A stretch of DNA of 64,000 bases from Peribacillus simplex (GCF_001578185.1 NZ_CP011008.1:1082001-1146000), one strand, 5' to 3'; counted from the first letter of the stretch, positions 7,919 to 16,407 are shown. The notes: generated by a model from the sequence alone, not told the origin. A program made the numbers and translations.

Positions 7919-9310
7919 ATGTTTGAAATCACTCTAACCTTAGATAAGACGAATAAAGAAGCTTTATATGTCCAATTGTATAAATACTTTAAAACGGAAA
8001 TCGAGAATGGGCAAATAAAGGCAGGAATGAAACTGCCTTCTAAAAGAAAACTAGCCATGCATTTAGGAATAGGTCTTAATACAGTAGATACTGCTTATCA
8101 GCAGTTGATGGCAGAAGGGTATGTGGAAAGTCAATTAAGGAAAGGTTTTTACGTAGCTGATTTAGAACCGATCTCACCTTTGAATGAACCGTTGCTTGTT
8201 ACCGAAGAGAAGATGGGCCCTAAGGATGAAAGGAATATGATCGATTACAATCATGGCCGGGTGGACATGGATTCTTTCCCGCATGCTGTGTGGAAAAAAT
8301 GCTTAAACAATACTTTGTATCTACAGGAAAGAAAAATGTTCATGAGTGGTGATCCCCAAGGGGAATGGGGGCTCCGGGCTGAGATCTCTTCCTATCTATT
8401 TCAATCGAGAGGTGTTCGCTGTGGCGCTGATCAAATCATCATTGGGGCAGGTACACAGTATTTCATCCATCTTCTGCGGTTGCTTCTTGGAAATGAGCGG
8501 ATTTTTGGGTTGGAAGACCCTGGATTTCATCGGGTTAGGGAGGTACTGAGGTTGGAGGGAGCCAATATGGCTTTCATTCCATTAGATGAAGGTGGAATTA
8601 GTATGGACTCTTTGAAAGAGAGTGCAGCGAATGTTGCCTATGTCACTCCTTCCCATCAATTTCCTTCCGGCATGATCATGCCGATAACTAGAAGGGTGGA
8701 ATTATTGAATTGGGCAGTAGAAAAAGAGGGTTATATTATTGAAGATGATTATGACGGCGAATTCCGTCATGCAGGTAAACCGATTCCATCCTTGCAGGGG
8801 TTGGACACAAATGGAAAGGTCATCTATCTTGGCACGTTTTCAAAGTCGCTAATCCCGTCAATCAGGGTGGGCTATATGGTTTTACCCAAGGAGTTGGCTT
8901 ACGACTATCAGCAGAAGTTAATAGGATACAAACAGACCGTTTCCAGAATTATTCAGGAAACGCTCTGTCTTTTTATGATAAATGGACATTGGGAACGCCA
9001 CCTGAATAAAATGCGTACGATTTATCGTAAAAAGAATAAGGTGTTGCTGAATGCAATTGAAGAGAACTTCCATGATCATGTAGCCGTAATCGGTGAAAAG
9101 TCAGGATTACACGTTCTTTTAAAAGTAAAAAACGGCATAAGTGAGTCAGAGCTCATTCAAAAAGCTGCCAGTGTTGGGGTTACAGTCCATCCAACTTCGG
9201 TTTATCACTCAAAAAACGTAAAAGGGCCGACAATTTTGATTGGGTACGGTGGTTTAACCGAAAGGGAAATCGAAGAAGGAATCCGACTTTTAAAAAAGGT
9301 ATGGCTATAG
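7919..9310 (+). CDS. MocR/PdxR-family regulator (GntR HTH fused to class I aminotransferase fold)
   Basis: A 463-residue two-domain regulator. Residues 12-80 form a GntR winged helix (IKAGMKLPSKRKLAMHLGIG). Residues 115-463 form an aminotransferase-like effector domain with the PLP features EDDYDGEF (275-282) and the Schiff-base lysine in TFSKSL (K309). Such proteins sense PLP or its adducts with amino compounds (as PdxR, GabR and TauR do) and regulate a neighbouring gene. The ATG lies close behind TTAGGAGGACC. No PLP-synthesis gene is adjacent; the divergent acetyltransferase is the obvious candidate target. Confidence 0.9.
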   Translation: MFEITLTLDKTNKEALYVQLYKYFKTEIENGQIKAGMKLPSKRKLAMHLGIGLNTVDTAYQQLMAEGYVESQLRKGFYVADLEPISPLNEPLLVTEEKMGPKDERNMIDYNHGRVDMDSFPHAVWKKCLNNTLYLQERKMFMSGDPQGEWGLRAEISSYLFQSRGVRCGADQIIIGAGTQYFIHLLRLLLGNERIFGLEDPGFHRVREVLRLEGANMAFIPLDEGGISMDSLKESAANVAYVTPSHQFPSGMIMPITRRVELLNWAVEKEGYIIEDDYDGEFRHAGKPIPSLQGLDTNGKVIYLGTFSKSLIPSIRVGYMVLPKELAYDYQQKLIGYKQTVSRIIQETLCLFMINGHWERHLNKMRTIYRKKNKVLLNAIEENFHDHVAVIGEKSGLHVLLKVKNGISESELIQKAASVGVTVHPTSVYHSKNVKGPTILIGYGGLTEREIEEGIRLLKKVWL

Positions 9311-9352
9311 CTTGATTCGTACAGGAAAATGGAAAGACCGTGATTCTCTTAA

Positions 9353-9391
9353 CAATAATATAAGATACTCGTTCAGTTTCTTATATTATTG
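9353..9391. terminator. AT-rich hairpin between convergent genes
   Basis: Perfect 12-bp inverted repeat CAATAATATAAG / CTTATATTATTG with a 15-nt loop, between the mocR stop and the marR stop. Its right arm lies inside the last marR codons. It lacks GC, so termination efficiency is uncertain. Confidence 0.5.
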
Positions 9392-9792
9392 AGGATTTTG
9401 AGGACCGTCTGGAAAAACAAGTCCTGTTCTTCTTCAGTAATGCCATCCAGGGCTTTTCCTTCAATTTTCTCTGCAATTTTAAGGCATTTTGTATGTACCT
9501 CCTTGCCCCGGGGAGTCAGCTCGATCCGTTTTTCCTGTTCATCTTTTCCAGGGACCTGTTTAATCATATTATTCTGTTCCATGCTGTTGACCGAACGTGT
9601 GATAATAACATTATCTACATCCAAGTAATTACAGATATCTGGGATTGTGGAATATCCACAGTTTTTTAAATAATTCAGGATTGTCCACTGATTATGATAA
9701 ATTTCAAGGGCTGTAATTTGTTCATTCATTTTGCTGACTAATGATCTGGATACTTGTAAATATTGATGAAATAATTGAGTAGGGTTCGTCAT
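9373..9792 (-). CDS. MarR-family transcriptional regulator
   Basis: A 139-residue winged-helix regulator. The N-terminal dimerisation helix is followed by QWTILNYLKNCGYSTIPDICNYLDVD, the recognition helix NVIITRSVNSMEQNNMI, and a wing ending KRIELTPRGKEV, a classic MarR signature. AAAGGAG lies 6 nt before the ATG at 9792; a longer in-frame start at 9825 would place translation inside the promoter palindrome and is rejected. No divergent or co-directional target gene is apparent, so autoregulation through the palindrome immediately upstream is the simplest reading. Confidence 0.88.
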   Translation of the reverse strand: MTNPTQLFHQYLQVSRSLVSKMNEQITALEIYHNQWTILNYLKNCGYSTIPDICNYLDVDNVIITRSVNSMEQNNMIKQVPGKDEQEKRIELTPRGKEVHTKCLKIAEKIEGKALDGITEEEQDLFFQTVLKILNNIRN

Positions 9793-9804
9793 AGGATTCT
9801 CCTT

Positions 9805-9829
9805 TATAATGGTCGACCAGTCCATTATA
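9805..9829 (-). promoter_or_regulatory. MarR operator/promoter palindrome
   Basis: Inverted repeat TATAATGG-N9-CCATTATA with a nested perfect GGTCGACC, lying directly upstream of the marR ribosome binding site. On the minus strand one arm supplies a -10 box TATAAT, with a plausible -35 (TAGACT) about 16 bp upstream. Binding here would block its own promoter. Confidence 0.6.
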
Positions 9830-10127
9830 TTCTTTAATTCTTAAAAGTCTATTGTAATGAATCATTTATTTCAGTCAATGTTTATTTTTGGAAACACTTC
9901 AGGAATGGGAAAGATAATGGCTGAATGAATAGAATTAATCGAGAACCCAGACTCGCAAAATCCTCACAATGGGGGAAGGATATACAAGCTGACAAGAGGA
10001 AGCTTAATAATGGATGGCGCATATTCTTTTCCATGTAAATGAATTTTTTTGCCCGTAACCTGATGGAAAACAGACTTGTTTCCCATGAAAAGCAGATACG
10101 ATAAAAAAAGCAATGGTGGAAACGGGG
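9830..10127. other. intergenic region, no convincing gene
   Basis: About 300 bp. Several overlapping short frames exist on both strands, including a 117-codon minus-strand frame ending at 9882, but none has a ribosome binding site or recognisable family. Confidence 0.4.
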
Positions 10128-10256
10128 ATGGAAAATACCATCATTCAAAAGGTGCCCATATCGGTAACTGTATTTCTTCAAGAAAAGGGCTGCCAAATAG
10201 CACACTTTGAAGCTGAATGCAAAGATATCCCGCAAACAAAAAACCAGCCTCTTTAG
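10128..10256 (+). CDS. possible 42-residue protein, unidentified
   Basis: ATG preceded by a weak GGTGG 8-9 nt upstream. The peptide (starts MENTIIQKVPISVTV, ends QTKNQPL, two Cys) has protein-like composition. Its TAG stop lies in the loop of the hairpin at 10239-10269, so translation would run into the terminator. No homologue recognised; competing frames exist on the minus strand. Confidence 0.3.
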   Translation: MENTIIQKVPISVTVFLQEKGCQIAHFEAECKDIPQTKNQPL

Positions 10257-10269
10257 TGGCTGGTTTTTG
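10239..10269. terminator. bidirectional terminator
   Basis: AAAAACCAGCC-N8-GGCTGGTTTTT: 11-bp stem with T-runs on both strands, just beyond the stop of the minus-strand gene at 10272. Confidence 0.9.
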
Positions 10270-10271
10270 CT

Positions 10272-10475
10272 TTAAAACCTGTCGCTGGTGGAGCGGTGTT
10301 TTGTTTCCTTTTTATTTCTTTCTTCTTGTCGTTCATATTTAATTTCATCAATTGGTAAATCTTCAATGGGCATGACTACTTGATCACGTTCCAGCTGTTT
10401 TTCCTGATTTTTTTTGAATGCCTTGGATTTATCATTGCGCTCTTCAAGATACTTTTCTTTATCTTTATTATCCAA
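10272..10475 (-). CDS. small hydrophilic protein of unknown function (67 aa)
   Basis: A very charged 67-residue protein, rich in Lys, Glu, Asp and Arg, with probable helical or disordered structure and the central segment VVMPIEDLPIDEIKYERQEE. It has no membrane segment or signal peptide. The TTG at 10475 is preferred because GGAGGGA lies 7 nt upstream; longer frames starting with a hydrophobic stretch lack a ribosome site. It is divergent from the YtvI-like gene and followed by a strong terminator. I do not recognise the family. Confidence 0.65.
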   Translation of the reverse strand: MDNKDKEKYLEERNDKSKAFKKNQEKQLERDQVVMPIEDLPIDEIKYERQEERNKKETKHRSTSDRF

Positions 10476-10603
10476 TGTCAATCCCTCCATCTCTTTGTAA
10501 CTCTTTTTCCCTTTATTGAGAAAATAAAACGTATAAGCGAAATATATGTGACCCCGTTTCATAAATATAAGGAGAACAAGAAAGTGCAAGGAGGGTTTGT
10601 TCA

Positions 10604-11647
10604 GTGAATGTCGCTGTCTTTTTCCGCTGGTTTTGGAGGGGTATTTTCCTTTTAGGCATATTAATCGTCATTCCCTATTCATGGGCTTTGATTTTAGCAT
10701 TACTCACAGCCATTCTATTGGATGGATTGGTCCGCATGATTGGTGAAACGGCAAAACTGCATCGGCTTTGGGCAGTATTGATTTCATTTGTTTTATATGT
10801 AGGCGGGCTTATGAGCATCACTTATTTTTCCTTTTCGGTTTTAATCAAGAAGATCATTGTCTATTCTGAAGAATTTCCTGGATTCATACGTGAAATGTAT
10901 TTGACGGCGATATTGCCAGTCATAAGGCAGTGGGAACGATATTCCCAAACATTGCCGCCAAATCTCATTCTGTCAATAGAACAAACGATGGAAAAGGGGG
11001 TCAAGGCTCTAGAGGGGTTCACAGAGGGCTTTGTTCAGGATATGGTGCAATTCGTTACGCTTATTCCGGGATTTTTCATTGATTTTTTAATTTATTTAAT
11101 CGCTTTATTCTTAATTAGTCTTGAATTGCCTAAGTTAAGAAAAAAGGCATTCCTTTATTTGAAGATATCCACCTATCAAAAGATATCGCTAGTTTATCAA
11201 GATTTAAGTATAGCAGCAGTTGGCTTCATCAAGGCACAAATCCTATTGAGTTTAATTACGTTCATCATGGCTTATGGAGGACTATGGTTGTTAAATGTGA
11301 AGTATGCGATTCCATTGGCACTGTTAATAGTTGTTGTGGACATTCTTCCTATCTTGGGGACGGGGTCTGTACTGGTTCCTTGGGCAATAATTGTTTGGGC
11401 GCAAGGAAACCATCATCTAGGGATTGGCCTTGTTATCCTATTCCTGGTCATTACCATTATAAGAAGGACCATCGAACCAAAAATTTATTCAGCAAATATG
11501 GGATTGAGCCCATTGGCATCGTTGGTCAGTCTTTATCTAGGGTTTAAAATGCTTGGATTCATTGGGCTTTTCCTTGGACCTTCGATATTGATCGTTTATG
11601 ATACATTAAAAAAAACTGGTGTCATTAAATCCAACTTCAAAATATGA
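10604..11647 (+). CDS. AI-2E family transporter, YtvI-like
   Basis: A 347-residue polytopic membrane protein of the AI-2E (UPF0118) family, closest in outline to the Bacillus sporulation-associated YtvI branch. There are N-terminal helices, a long amphipathic middle region (residues about 85-150), and then C-terminal helices containing VVDILPILGTGSVLVPWAI and PLASLVSLYLGFKMLGFIGLFLGP, the most conserved family stretches. Start GTG at 10604, with AAGGAGGG 9 nt upstream. Substrate unknown; some family members export AI-2, others act as Na+/H+ exchangers. Confidence 0.85.
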   Translation: MNVAVFFRWFWRGIFLLGILIVIPYSWALILALLTAILLDGLVRMIGETAKLHRLWAVLISFVLYVGGLMSITYFSFSVLIKKIIVYSEEFPGFIREMYLTAILPVIRQWERYSQTLPPNLILSIEQTMEKGVKALEGFTEGFVQDMVQFVTLIPGFFIDFLIYLIALFLISLELPKLRKKAFLYLKISTYQKISLVYQDLSIAAVGFIKAQILLSLITFIMAYGGLWLLNVKYAIPLALLIVVVDILPILGTGSVLVPWAIIVWAQGNHHLGIGLVILFLVITIIRRTIEPKIYSANMGLSPLASLVSLYLGFKMLGFIGLFLGPSILIVYDTLKKTGVIKSNFKI

Positions 11648-11654
11648 AAGATTA

Positions 11655-11804
11655 TTAGAGGTTTTTTGCCTGGTTTCTTAAATTTGACATATCTTTTATC
11701 GCTTTTCCTTGACCCTTGCAATGATTGCAGTCCCGGGAAAAGAATTGTAGAAAACGGGTTTTCCCTTTCCCTTTGCAGTGTTGGCAAATGGTTATGAGTT
11801 TCAT
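11655..11804 (-). CDS. 49-residue protein with two DnaJ-type CxxCxGxG motifs
   Basis: A very small protein with an excellent ribosome binding site (GAAGGAGTGAGG before the ATG). It contains CQHCKGKG (from Cys7) and CNHCKGQG (from Cys26), i.e. two CxxCxGxG half-sites as in the DnaJ/HSP40 zinc-binding region, enough to bind one Zn. The remainder is basic. It is convergent with the YtvI-like gene, ending 7 bp from it. Function unknown; possibly a small zinc-ribbon adaptor or RNA-binding protein. Confidence 0.7.
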   Translation of the reverse strand: MKLITICQHCKGKGKTRFLQFFSRDCNHCKGQGKAIKDMSNLRNQAKNL

Positions 11805-11948
11805 AATTCCTCACTCCTTCAAAAAGTATCGCTTTTCTAACAGTATGAAACAATAAAGGTAGAACTATACTTAATTATTATCATTCAATCTAAATGCAGC
11901 AGGTTTTATATAATATGTATTTATTTTATTTCATGTACCGGTTGGAAA

Positions 11949-11993
11949 AAAATAACCCCCTTTCCTGTTGTCAATTAGGAAAGGGGGTTATTA
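11949..11993 (-). terminator. terminator of the first CNNM-type gene
   Basis: 16-bp perfect stem AATAACCCCCTTTCCT / AGGAAAGGGGGTTATT with a 10-nt loop, adjoining the stop codon at 11994. The minus-strand 3' side is T-rich. Confidence 0.85.
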
Positions 11994-13346
11994 TCATGAA
12001 ACGATTTCAGTTTGTGATATCATCGGAAATTCTTTTACTTCGCTTACGACTTTAGCTGGTTTAAATATTTCAATATAACAGATATGGTGATCTTTCATTT
12101 CTTTTATCTTAAAGTTATAGGGACCATAAGTCAGGATATCACCTTGTTTGGCTTCGTAATTCTCGGTAAGGATCCATCCGCCCATCGTATCAATATCCTC
12201 ATCGTTGATATCCAATCCAAGTAAATCATTCACTTCACTGATTAATACCTTGGCATCGATGATATAGTGATCTTCTTTTAATTTGCGGACATCCGGCACT
12301 TCATCCAGGTCGAACTCATCGCGGATATCGCCGACGATTTCCTCAAGGATATCTTCAACGGTCACCAAACCTGATGTACCGCCGTATTCATCCATGAGGA
12401 TAGCCATGTGAATGCGTTCCTTTTGCATTTTTAAAAGTAAATCATGAATAGGGATGCTGTCAATGACACGTATGATCGGACGAACATATCGGTTGATCAC
12501 TGATGCGGCCTGGTTGTTCTTGTCGATCATTTCTGTGAATAGCTCTTTGATATTGACCATTCCGATAACATGATCTTTATCCCCATCGATGACAGGATAT
12601 CGTGTAAAGTTCTCTTCCGCCATAACGGTGAAAAACTGTTGGATCGTATCATCTTTGGATACCGTTGCTATTTCTGTACGTGGAACCATGATTTCTTTTG
12701 CAATCCGATCATCGAATTCAAAAATTTTATTCACATATTTAAACTCTGATTGGTTAATTTCGCCACTTTTGTAGCTTTCAGAAACAATGATACGTAGCTC
12801 TTCTTCTGTATGAGCCAAATCATGTTCGGAAACTGCTTTTAATCCTAGCATTTTTGTAAGCGTCCTTGCAGAGCCGTTCAGTACCCAGATGAAAGGATAC
12901 ATGACCTTGTTAAAACCAATTAAAGGTTTGGAAACCAATAAAGTTACTTGCTCCGCTTTTTGAATCGCCAATGTTTTCGGTGCCAATTCCCCTACAACCA
13001 CATGTATGAAGGTAATGGAAAAAAAGGCAATTGCAACAGAGAGTGCTTGTGAAGCGGAATCTGGAAGATTCAATTGATTTAAGAGCGGGTGCAAAATGGT
13101 TTCAACTGTCGGTTCCCCAAGCACCCCAAGCCCTAAAGCGGTAACTGTAATCCCGAGCTGGCATGTTGAGAGGTATTCATCCAGGTTGGATATTACCTTC
13201 TTTGCTGAAAGTGCATTCGGCTTTCCTTCTTCAATTAATTGATCGACCCTCGTGCTTCTCACTTTAACAATCGCAAACTCCGTAGCTACAAAAAATGCTG
13301 TTAAAGCAATTAAAATGGCAATAAGAACCAAGTTTATTATGTCCAA
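11994..13346 (-). CDS. CNNM/HlyC-CorC family membrane transporter, paralogue 1
   Basis: A 450-residue protein with the DUF21/CNNM membrane domain (residues 1-190; opening [19 protein letters not shown], with [12 protein letters not shown] at the end). A CBS pair follows (about 205-335, with [11 protein letters not shown] and [20 protein letters not shown]), then a C-terminal CorC_HlyC domain. Bacterial relatives (B. subtilis YhdP/MpfA, YqhB, YrkA) are linked to Mg2+ efflux/tolerance. Start TTG at 13346, preceded by AAGGGAG 5 nt upstream and by a stronger AGGAGG 42 nt upstream, separated by a hairpin (see leader entry). A second paralogue lies at 16452-17783, with most of the CBS region near-identical. 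Confidence 0.9.
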   Translation of the reverse strand: MDIINLVLIAILIALTAFFVATEFAIVKVRSTRVDQLIEEGKPNALSAKKVISNLDEYLSTCQLGITVTALGLGVLGEPTVETILHPLLNQLNLPDSASQALSVAIAFFSITFIHVVVGELAPKTLAIQKAEQVTLLVSKPLIGFNKVMYPFIWVLNGSARTLTKMLGLKAVSEHDLAHTEEELRIIVSESYKSGEINQSEFKYVNKIFEFDDRIAKEIMVPRTEIATVSKDDTIQQFFTVMAEENFTRYPVIDGDKDHVIGMVNIKELFTEMIDKNNQAASVINRYVRPIIRVIDSIPIHDLLLKMQKERIHMAILMDEYGGTSGLVTVEDILEEIVGDIRDEFDLDEVPDVRKLKEDHYIIDAKVLISEVNDLLGLDINDEDIDTMGGWILTENYEAKQGDILTYGPYNFKIKEMKDHHICYIEIFKPAKVVSEVKEFPMISQTEIVS

Positions 13347-13396
13347 ATAGTCTCCCTTAACTCGCCTACGAGACGAATAAGGAGTCCACCTCCTAC
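13347..13396 (-). promoter_or_regulatory. structured 5' leader of CNNM paralogue 1
   Basis: On the minus strand the order is AGGAGG (13394-13389), CTCCTTA (13384-13378), an inner CTCG/CGAG stem, TAAGGGAG (13359-13352), then the TTG start. CTCCTTA can pair either with the upstream AGGAG or with the downstream TAAGGGAG, which is the start-proximal ribosome site. This permits two mutually exclusive folds. With the large hairpin formed, AGGAGG is only about 9 nt of unpaired sequence from TTG. No known riboswitch class was recognised. Confidence 0.45.
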
Positions 13397-13398
13397 AT

Positions 13399-13946
13399 TT
13401 TTAAAATATACAAGTATATTTTTTTTGCCTTGCTGAATATTTTCGGGAATCATTCAAACTAGCTATGGTATATGGATGTGCAGCTGCTTGAACTCCCATT
13501 TTTTTAAGTGATGAAGAGAATAAAAGTATATGCCGATAAGCGATGCGTAGACGGGAAATAGAAGAATTTCTGTATGAAGGAGTGCAGCCATTTTTCAAGA
13601 ATATGCACATATCCGTTACGCAAAGCAGCGTCCGTCCGTCAAAACGAACATTCTTTAATGCCCCATCAAATCACCTCAATTTAATTAATTTAAATACTTT
13701 CATTATAGAAAGAGTTAATGATTCAGTCAAATAGCTTACGGCTCCTTAAATCCGGTAAATTGCTTGTAAAGGATCAATTTGAGCTAATATTTAGCGATAT
13801 TTGACTGTTTTCTTTACTTTATTGCATTCTATTATAGAATATTCAGAAAACCGAGGACCTGCTTCATAAAAAATTGGTCAGTTTCATTATTTTTTGGACG
13901 GTATAAACATATTCTATAGAAACTGGACAGGTTTTAATGGAGATTA
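13399..13946. other. 548-bp intergenic region, nothing assignable
   Basis: Holds the promoters of the flanking divergent genes. A plus-strand frame beginning ATGAAGAGAATAAAAG (about 13510) is interrupted by TAG after 16 codons and continues for about 40 codons, so a decayed small gene is possible but unrecognised. A 63-codon frame 13543-13734 has no family or ribosome site. Confidence 0.4.
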
Positions 13947-14534
13947 ATGGGGGTGGCGGCCATGAAAATCATGGAAAGGATGGCAGCGATCATTGCCGGC
14001 AGCATGCTAGTGGGTGTGGGTATCAATTTTTTTCTGATACCTTTTCATTTATTGGATGGGGGCATGATAGGTATTGGCCTGATTTTTCATTACTATTTTG
14101 GACTGCCAACAGGCCTTGGTGTGATTTTGAGCAGCATTCCATTATATATATATGCTTGGTACTTTGAAAAAAAACTATTTCTGAACAGCTTGCATGGCTT
14201 GCTTTTTTCCTCTTTTTGCATCGATATTTTTTCCGACGCCGTCACCGGATGGGATCTCCCCATTTATGTAAGTGCGATAATTGGGGGAGGGTTGATTGGC
14301 CTTGGAATAGGCTTGATGCTTCGGTATGGGACCTCTACAGGCGGAACGGATATGTTGGCACAGATCCTTTCCAGGAAGAGTGGGCTCAATGTCGGTTTGC
14401 TGATTTTTATCATTGATGGATGCGTACTGCTTTGCGGATTAAGCGTTGTAGGGACTTCCATTTTTTTATATTCATTTTTAACAATCATCGCGGTAGCCAT
14501 GCTGACTTCAGTTACCGTGATGAGAAATGGTTGA
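13947..14534 (+). CDS. YczE/YyaS/YitT-family integral membrane protein
   Basis: A 195-residue protein with 5-6 membrane helices. It carries YitT/DUF161 hallmarks: FLIPFHLLDGGMIGIGLI in the first half and RYGTSTGGTDMLAQIL in the second. Full-length YitT proteins carry a C-terminal cytoplasmic DUF2179 domain of about 80 residues. Here the protein ends shortly after the membrane core (VTVMRNG), so it is a core-only version. The ATG at 13947 has GGAG 5-6 nt upstream; an internal ATG at 13962 preceded by GGGGGTGG is an alternative. Function unknown. The stop is followed closely by a lipoprotein gene. Confidence 0.8.
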   Translation: MGVAAMKIMERMAAIIAGSMLVGVGINFFLIPFHLLDGGMIGIGLIFHYYFGLPTGLGVILSSIPLYIYAWYFEKKLFLNSLHGLLFSSFCIDIFSDAVTGWDLPIYVSAIIGGGLIGLGIGLMLRYGTSTGGTDMLAQILSRKSGLNVGLLIFIIDGCVLLCGLSVVGTSIFLYSFLTIIAVAMLTSVTVMRNG

Positions 14535-14627
14535 TGTGGATGATGTATAAAAATCCGAAAAAGGGAAAGGATGGGGAATATGGAAAGAGTAGATTTCTAG
14601 TCAAATAAATTGTAAGGGGAAGTTATT

Positions 14628-15341
14628 ATGAAAAAATTCTATATGTGTTCTGCGTTGTTATTCATGCTGGCTGGGTGCCAAGAGTCTGAAATGCCAGAGG
14701 ATAAAGAAGTGAACAGCGCTGTTCCAGAATCGATGGATGCATCGATTGTCATTAAAGGGAAATTGGAGCCTGGAAAAGAAGTCATTCTTGAAACGACAGT
14801 AAAACAAGGAAGCCAATTGGTGAATGAAGCTGATGAGGTCATGTTTGAAGTGAGAAAGTCCGGACAGGATAAACGGACAATGCTGGAATCGAAGAGTACT
14901 GGAAGTGGCAAGTATCAAGTGATGCATACATTTGATGAACAAGGCAAATATATTGTGGTTTCCCATGTAACTGCCAAAGGCCTTCATGTGATGCCGGCAA
15001 AAGAAGTGGTCGTTCCAGAACATGAAAGTGAAGGTGCATCAGCTCATCCGAGTACGGATGTATCAATCGAGTTTCAAAGTAACCCTGTAAAGGCAGGAAA
15101 CAGTTCGAACTTTGAAGCAAACGTAGAATTGGATGGGAAGCCACTGACAAATGCAGATGTGAATTTCGAGGTGTGGAAGGAAGGCAGTGAGGAGAGTCAT
15201 TTCACCAAAGCAGAAGAAGATGGAAATGGGACATATCAAAATAAGGTATCATTTGAAGAATCGGGAACATATAAGGTGCAGGTACATGTAGAAAAAGATG
15301 AAGTGCATGAACATCAACTGCAAACCATTCAAGTAAATTGA
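14628..15341 (+). CDS. lipoprotein with two YtkA-like domains
   Basis: A 237-residue lipoprotein. The signal peptide ends in LAGC with the lipidated Cys at residue 17. Two tandem repeats of about 90 residues follow (about 35-130 and 140-237), each beginning with an extended strand (DASIVIKGKLEPGKE; TDVSIEFQSNPVKAG) and closing with GxYxxxxxFxExGxYxVxxHV. This is the FixH/YtkA-like immunoglobulin-type fold seen in membrane-attached copper- or stress-related lipoproteins. The ATG has AAGGGGAAG 6 nt upstream. Role unknown; exposure on the outer membrane face is inferred from the lipobox. Confidence 0.8.
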   Translation: MKKFYMCSALLFMLAGCQESEMPEDKEVNSAVPESMDASIVIKGKLEPGKEVILETTVKQGSQLVNEADEVMFEVRKSGQDKRTMLESKSTGSGKYQVMHTFDEQGKYIVVSHVTAKGLHVMPAKEVVVPEHESEGASAHPSTDVSIEFQSNPVKAGNSSNFEANVELDGKPLTNADVNFEVWKEGSEESHFTKAEEDGNGTYQNKVSFEESGTYKVQVHVEKDEVHEHQLQTIQVN

Positions 15342-15445
15342 CTCCGTGTAAAATGTTTTTTTGGAAGGAATGTTTTAAATGGGTTTTATCCTTTCGTTAA
15401 ATGGGAAGTTAATGGATAACGATACAGCTGAAAGGGAGGGTAAGC

Positions 15446-15610
15446 ATGAATAATCAAATGATCAACAAGTATAAAAATCTCGGGATTCATATTGAAAAAA
15501 CGAAATCACGCCAGGAGATTTTCACTAATGTTTCACAAAATGATTCATCCTTACTCACCACGGCTGCTTTTTCTCAATTTCCCCAAAAACGGGAGCTAAA
15601 AGAATATTGA
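15446..15610 (+). CDS. small protein of unknown function (54 aa)
   Basis: Strong ribosome site AAGGGAGG 6 nt before the ATG, and a terminator directly after the stop. The 54-residue product is hydrophilic (MNNQMINKYKNLGIHIEKTK..., ending REL KEY) with no membrane segment or Cys. Composition is unremarkable and I recognise no family. The gene signals on both sides are good, so it is likely translated. Confidence 0.65.
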   Translation: MNNQMINKYKNLGIHIEKTKSRQEIFTNVSQNDSSLLTTAAFSQFPQKRELKEY

Positions 15611-15617
15611 TGCAATG

Positions 15618-15649
15618 AGACCGGAGCACATATCAGCTGGTCTTTTTTT
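15618..15649 (+). terminator. terminator after the 54-aa gene
   Basis: AGACC...AGC / GCT...GGTCT stem with a small internal bulge, followed by seven T residues. Confidence 0.8.
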
Positions 15650-15770
15650 GTGCATTCCTAAAAGTGATATAAAGTGAAGCAGGATATGAAAAATCGAATA
15701 GAACCTTATAAGCTGAAATAGGATAGAAGGACAAACAATTTGAAATCAGCGGTAAGGGGAGTCCGATTGC

Positions 15771-16403
15771 ATGATATCACAGCTTATTATGACTATATTG
15801 AATTGGTTTGCAGAAATGGGGTATATGGGGATTTTATTGGGGCTGATGGTTGAAATCATCCCGAGTGAGCTTGTTCTCGGATATGGTGGTTATTTGGTTG
15901 GCCTGGGGAAAATGACTTTTTGGGGAGCTGTCCTTGCAGGTGTGGTAGGTGGGACGATGGCACAATTATTTCTCTATTGGGCTGGTTATTATGGCGGACG
16001 GCCCTTTCTCTTAAAGTATGGAAAATATATTTTAATTAAAGAAAATCATATCGTAATGGCTGAAGAGTGGTTTCAACGTTATGGGGTAGGCGTGATTTTT
16101 ACGGCTCGATTCATTCCTGTGGTTCGCCATGCCATTTCCATCCCTGCGGGAATTGCAAGGATGTCTGTATGGAAGTTTATATTTTATACGGTTGCCGCTG
16201 TCATCCCTTGGACCATTTTGTTTCTATCCTTAGGACGGATCCTCGGCGAAAATTGGCAGCAAATCAGGGAAATAACTGCACCTTATATAATTCCGGGAGC
16301 TGGTTTTTCCGTTGTCCTTATTATGCTTTATATCATATGGAAAAAAAATACTACGCCTCCAATCGTAACGGTCAAAAAAATGGGACGGTTATCCGATAAG
16401 TGA
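15771..16403 (+). CDS. DedA family membrane protein
   Basis: A 210-residue SNARE-associated/DedA (PF09335) protein. Characteristic segments are the re-entrant region PSELVLGYGGYLVG, YYGGRPFLLKYGKY, and FTARFIPVVRHAISIPAG, which contains the family's conserved Arg residues and membrane-embedded Gly/Pro motif. DedA proteins include UptA, a flippase that returns undecaprenyl phosphate to the inner leaflet, and other lipid transporters; B. subtilis relatives are YkoX and YngC. Which lipid this one handles is unknown. AAGGGGAG lies 9 nt upstream of the ATG. Monocistronic, with a terminator shared with the convergent CNNM gene. Confidence 0.87.
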   Translation: MISQLIMTILNWFAEMGYMGILLGLMVEIIPSELVLGYGGYLVGLGKMTFWGAVLAGVVGGTMAQLFLYWAGYYGGRPFLLKYGKYILIKENHIVMAEEWFQRYGVGVIFTARFIPVVRHAISIPAGIARMSVWKFIFYTVAAVIPWTILFLSLGRILGENWQQIREITAPYIIPGAGFSVVLIMLYIIWKKNTTPPIVTVKKMGRLSDK

Positions 16404-16407
16404 ACAC

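Noticed and set aside
9882..10235. A 117-codon minus-strand frame
   Set aside because: Composition is Phe/Cys/His-rich and unlike its neighbours, there is no ribosome site, and two other minus-strand phases look equally plausible over the same stretch.
13347..13398. M-box or yybP-ykoY riboswitch for the CNNM genes
   Set aside because: The leaders are about 50-65 nt and lack the conserved sequences of either class; they are reported instead as an unclassified structured leader.
13543..13734. A 63-codon plus-strand frame in the 13.4-13.9 kb gap
   Set aside because: No ribosome site or recognisable sequence; neighbouring phases are similarly open for short distances.
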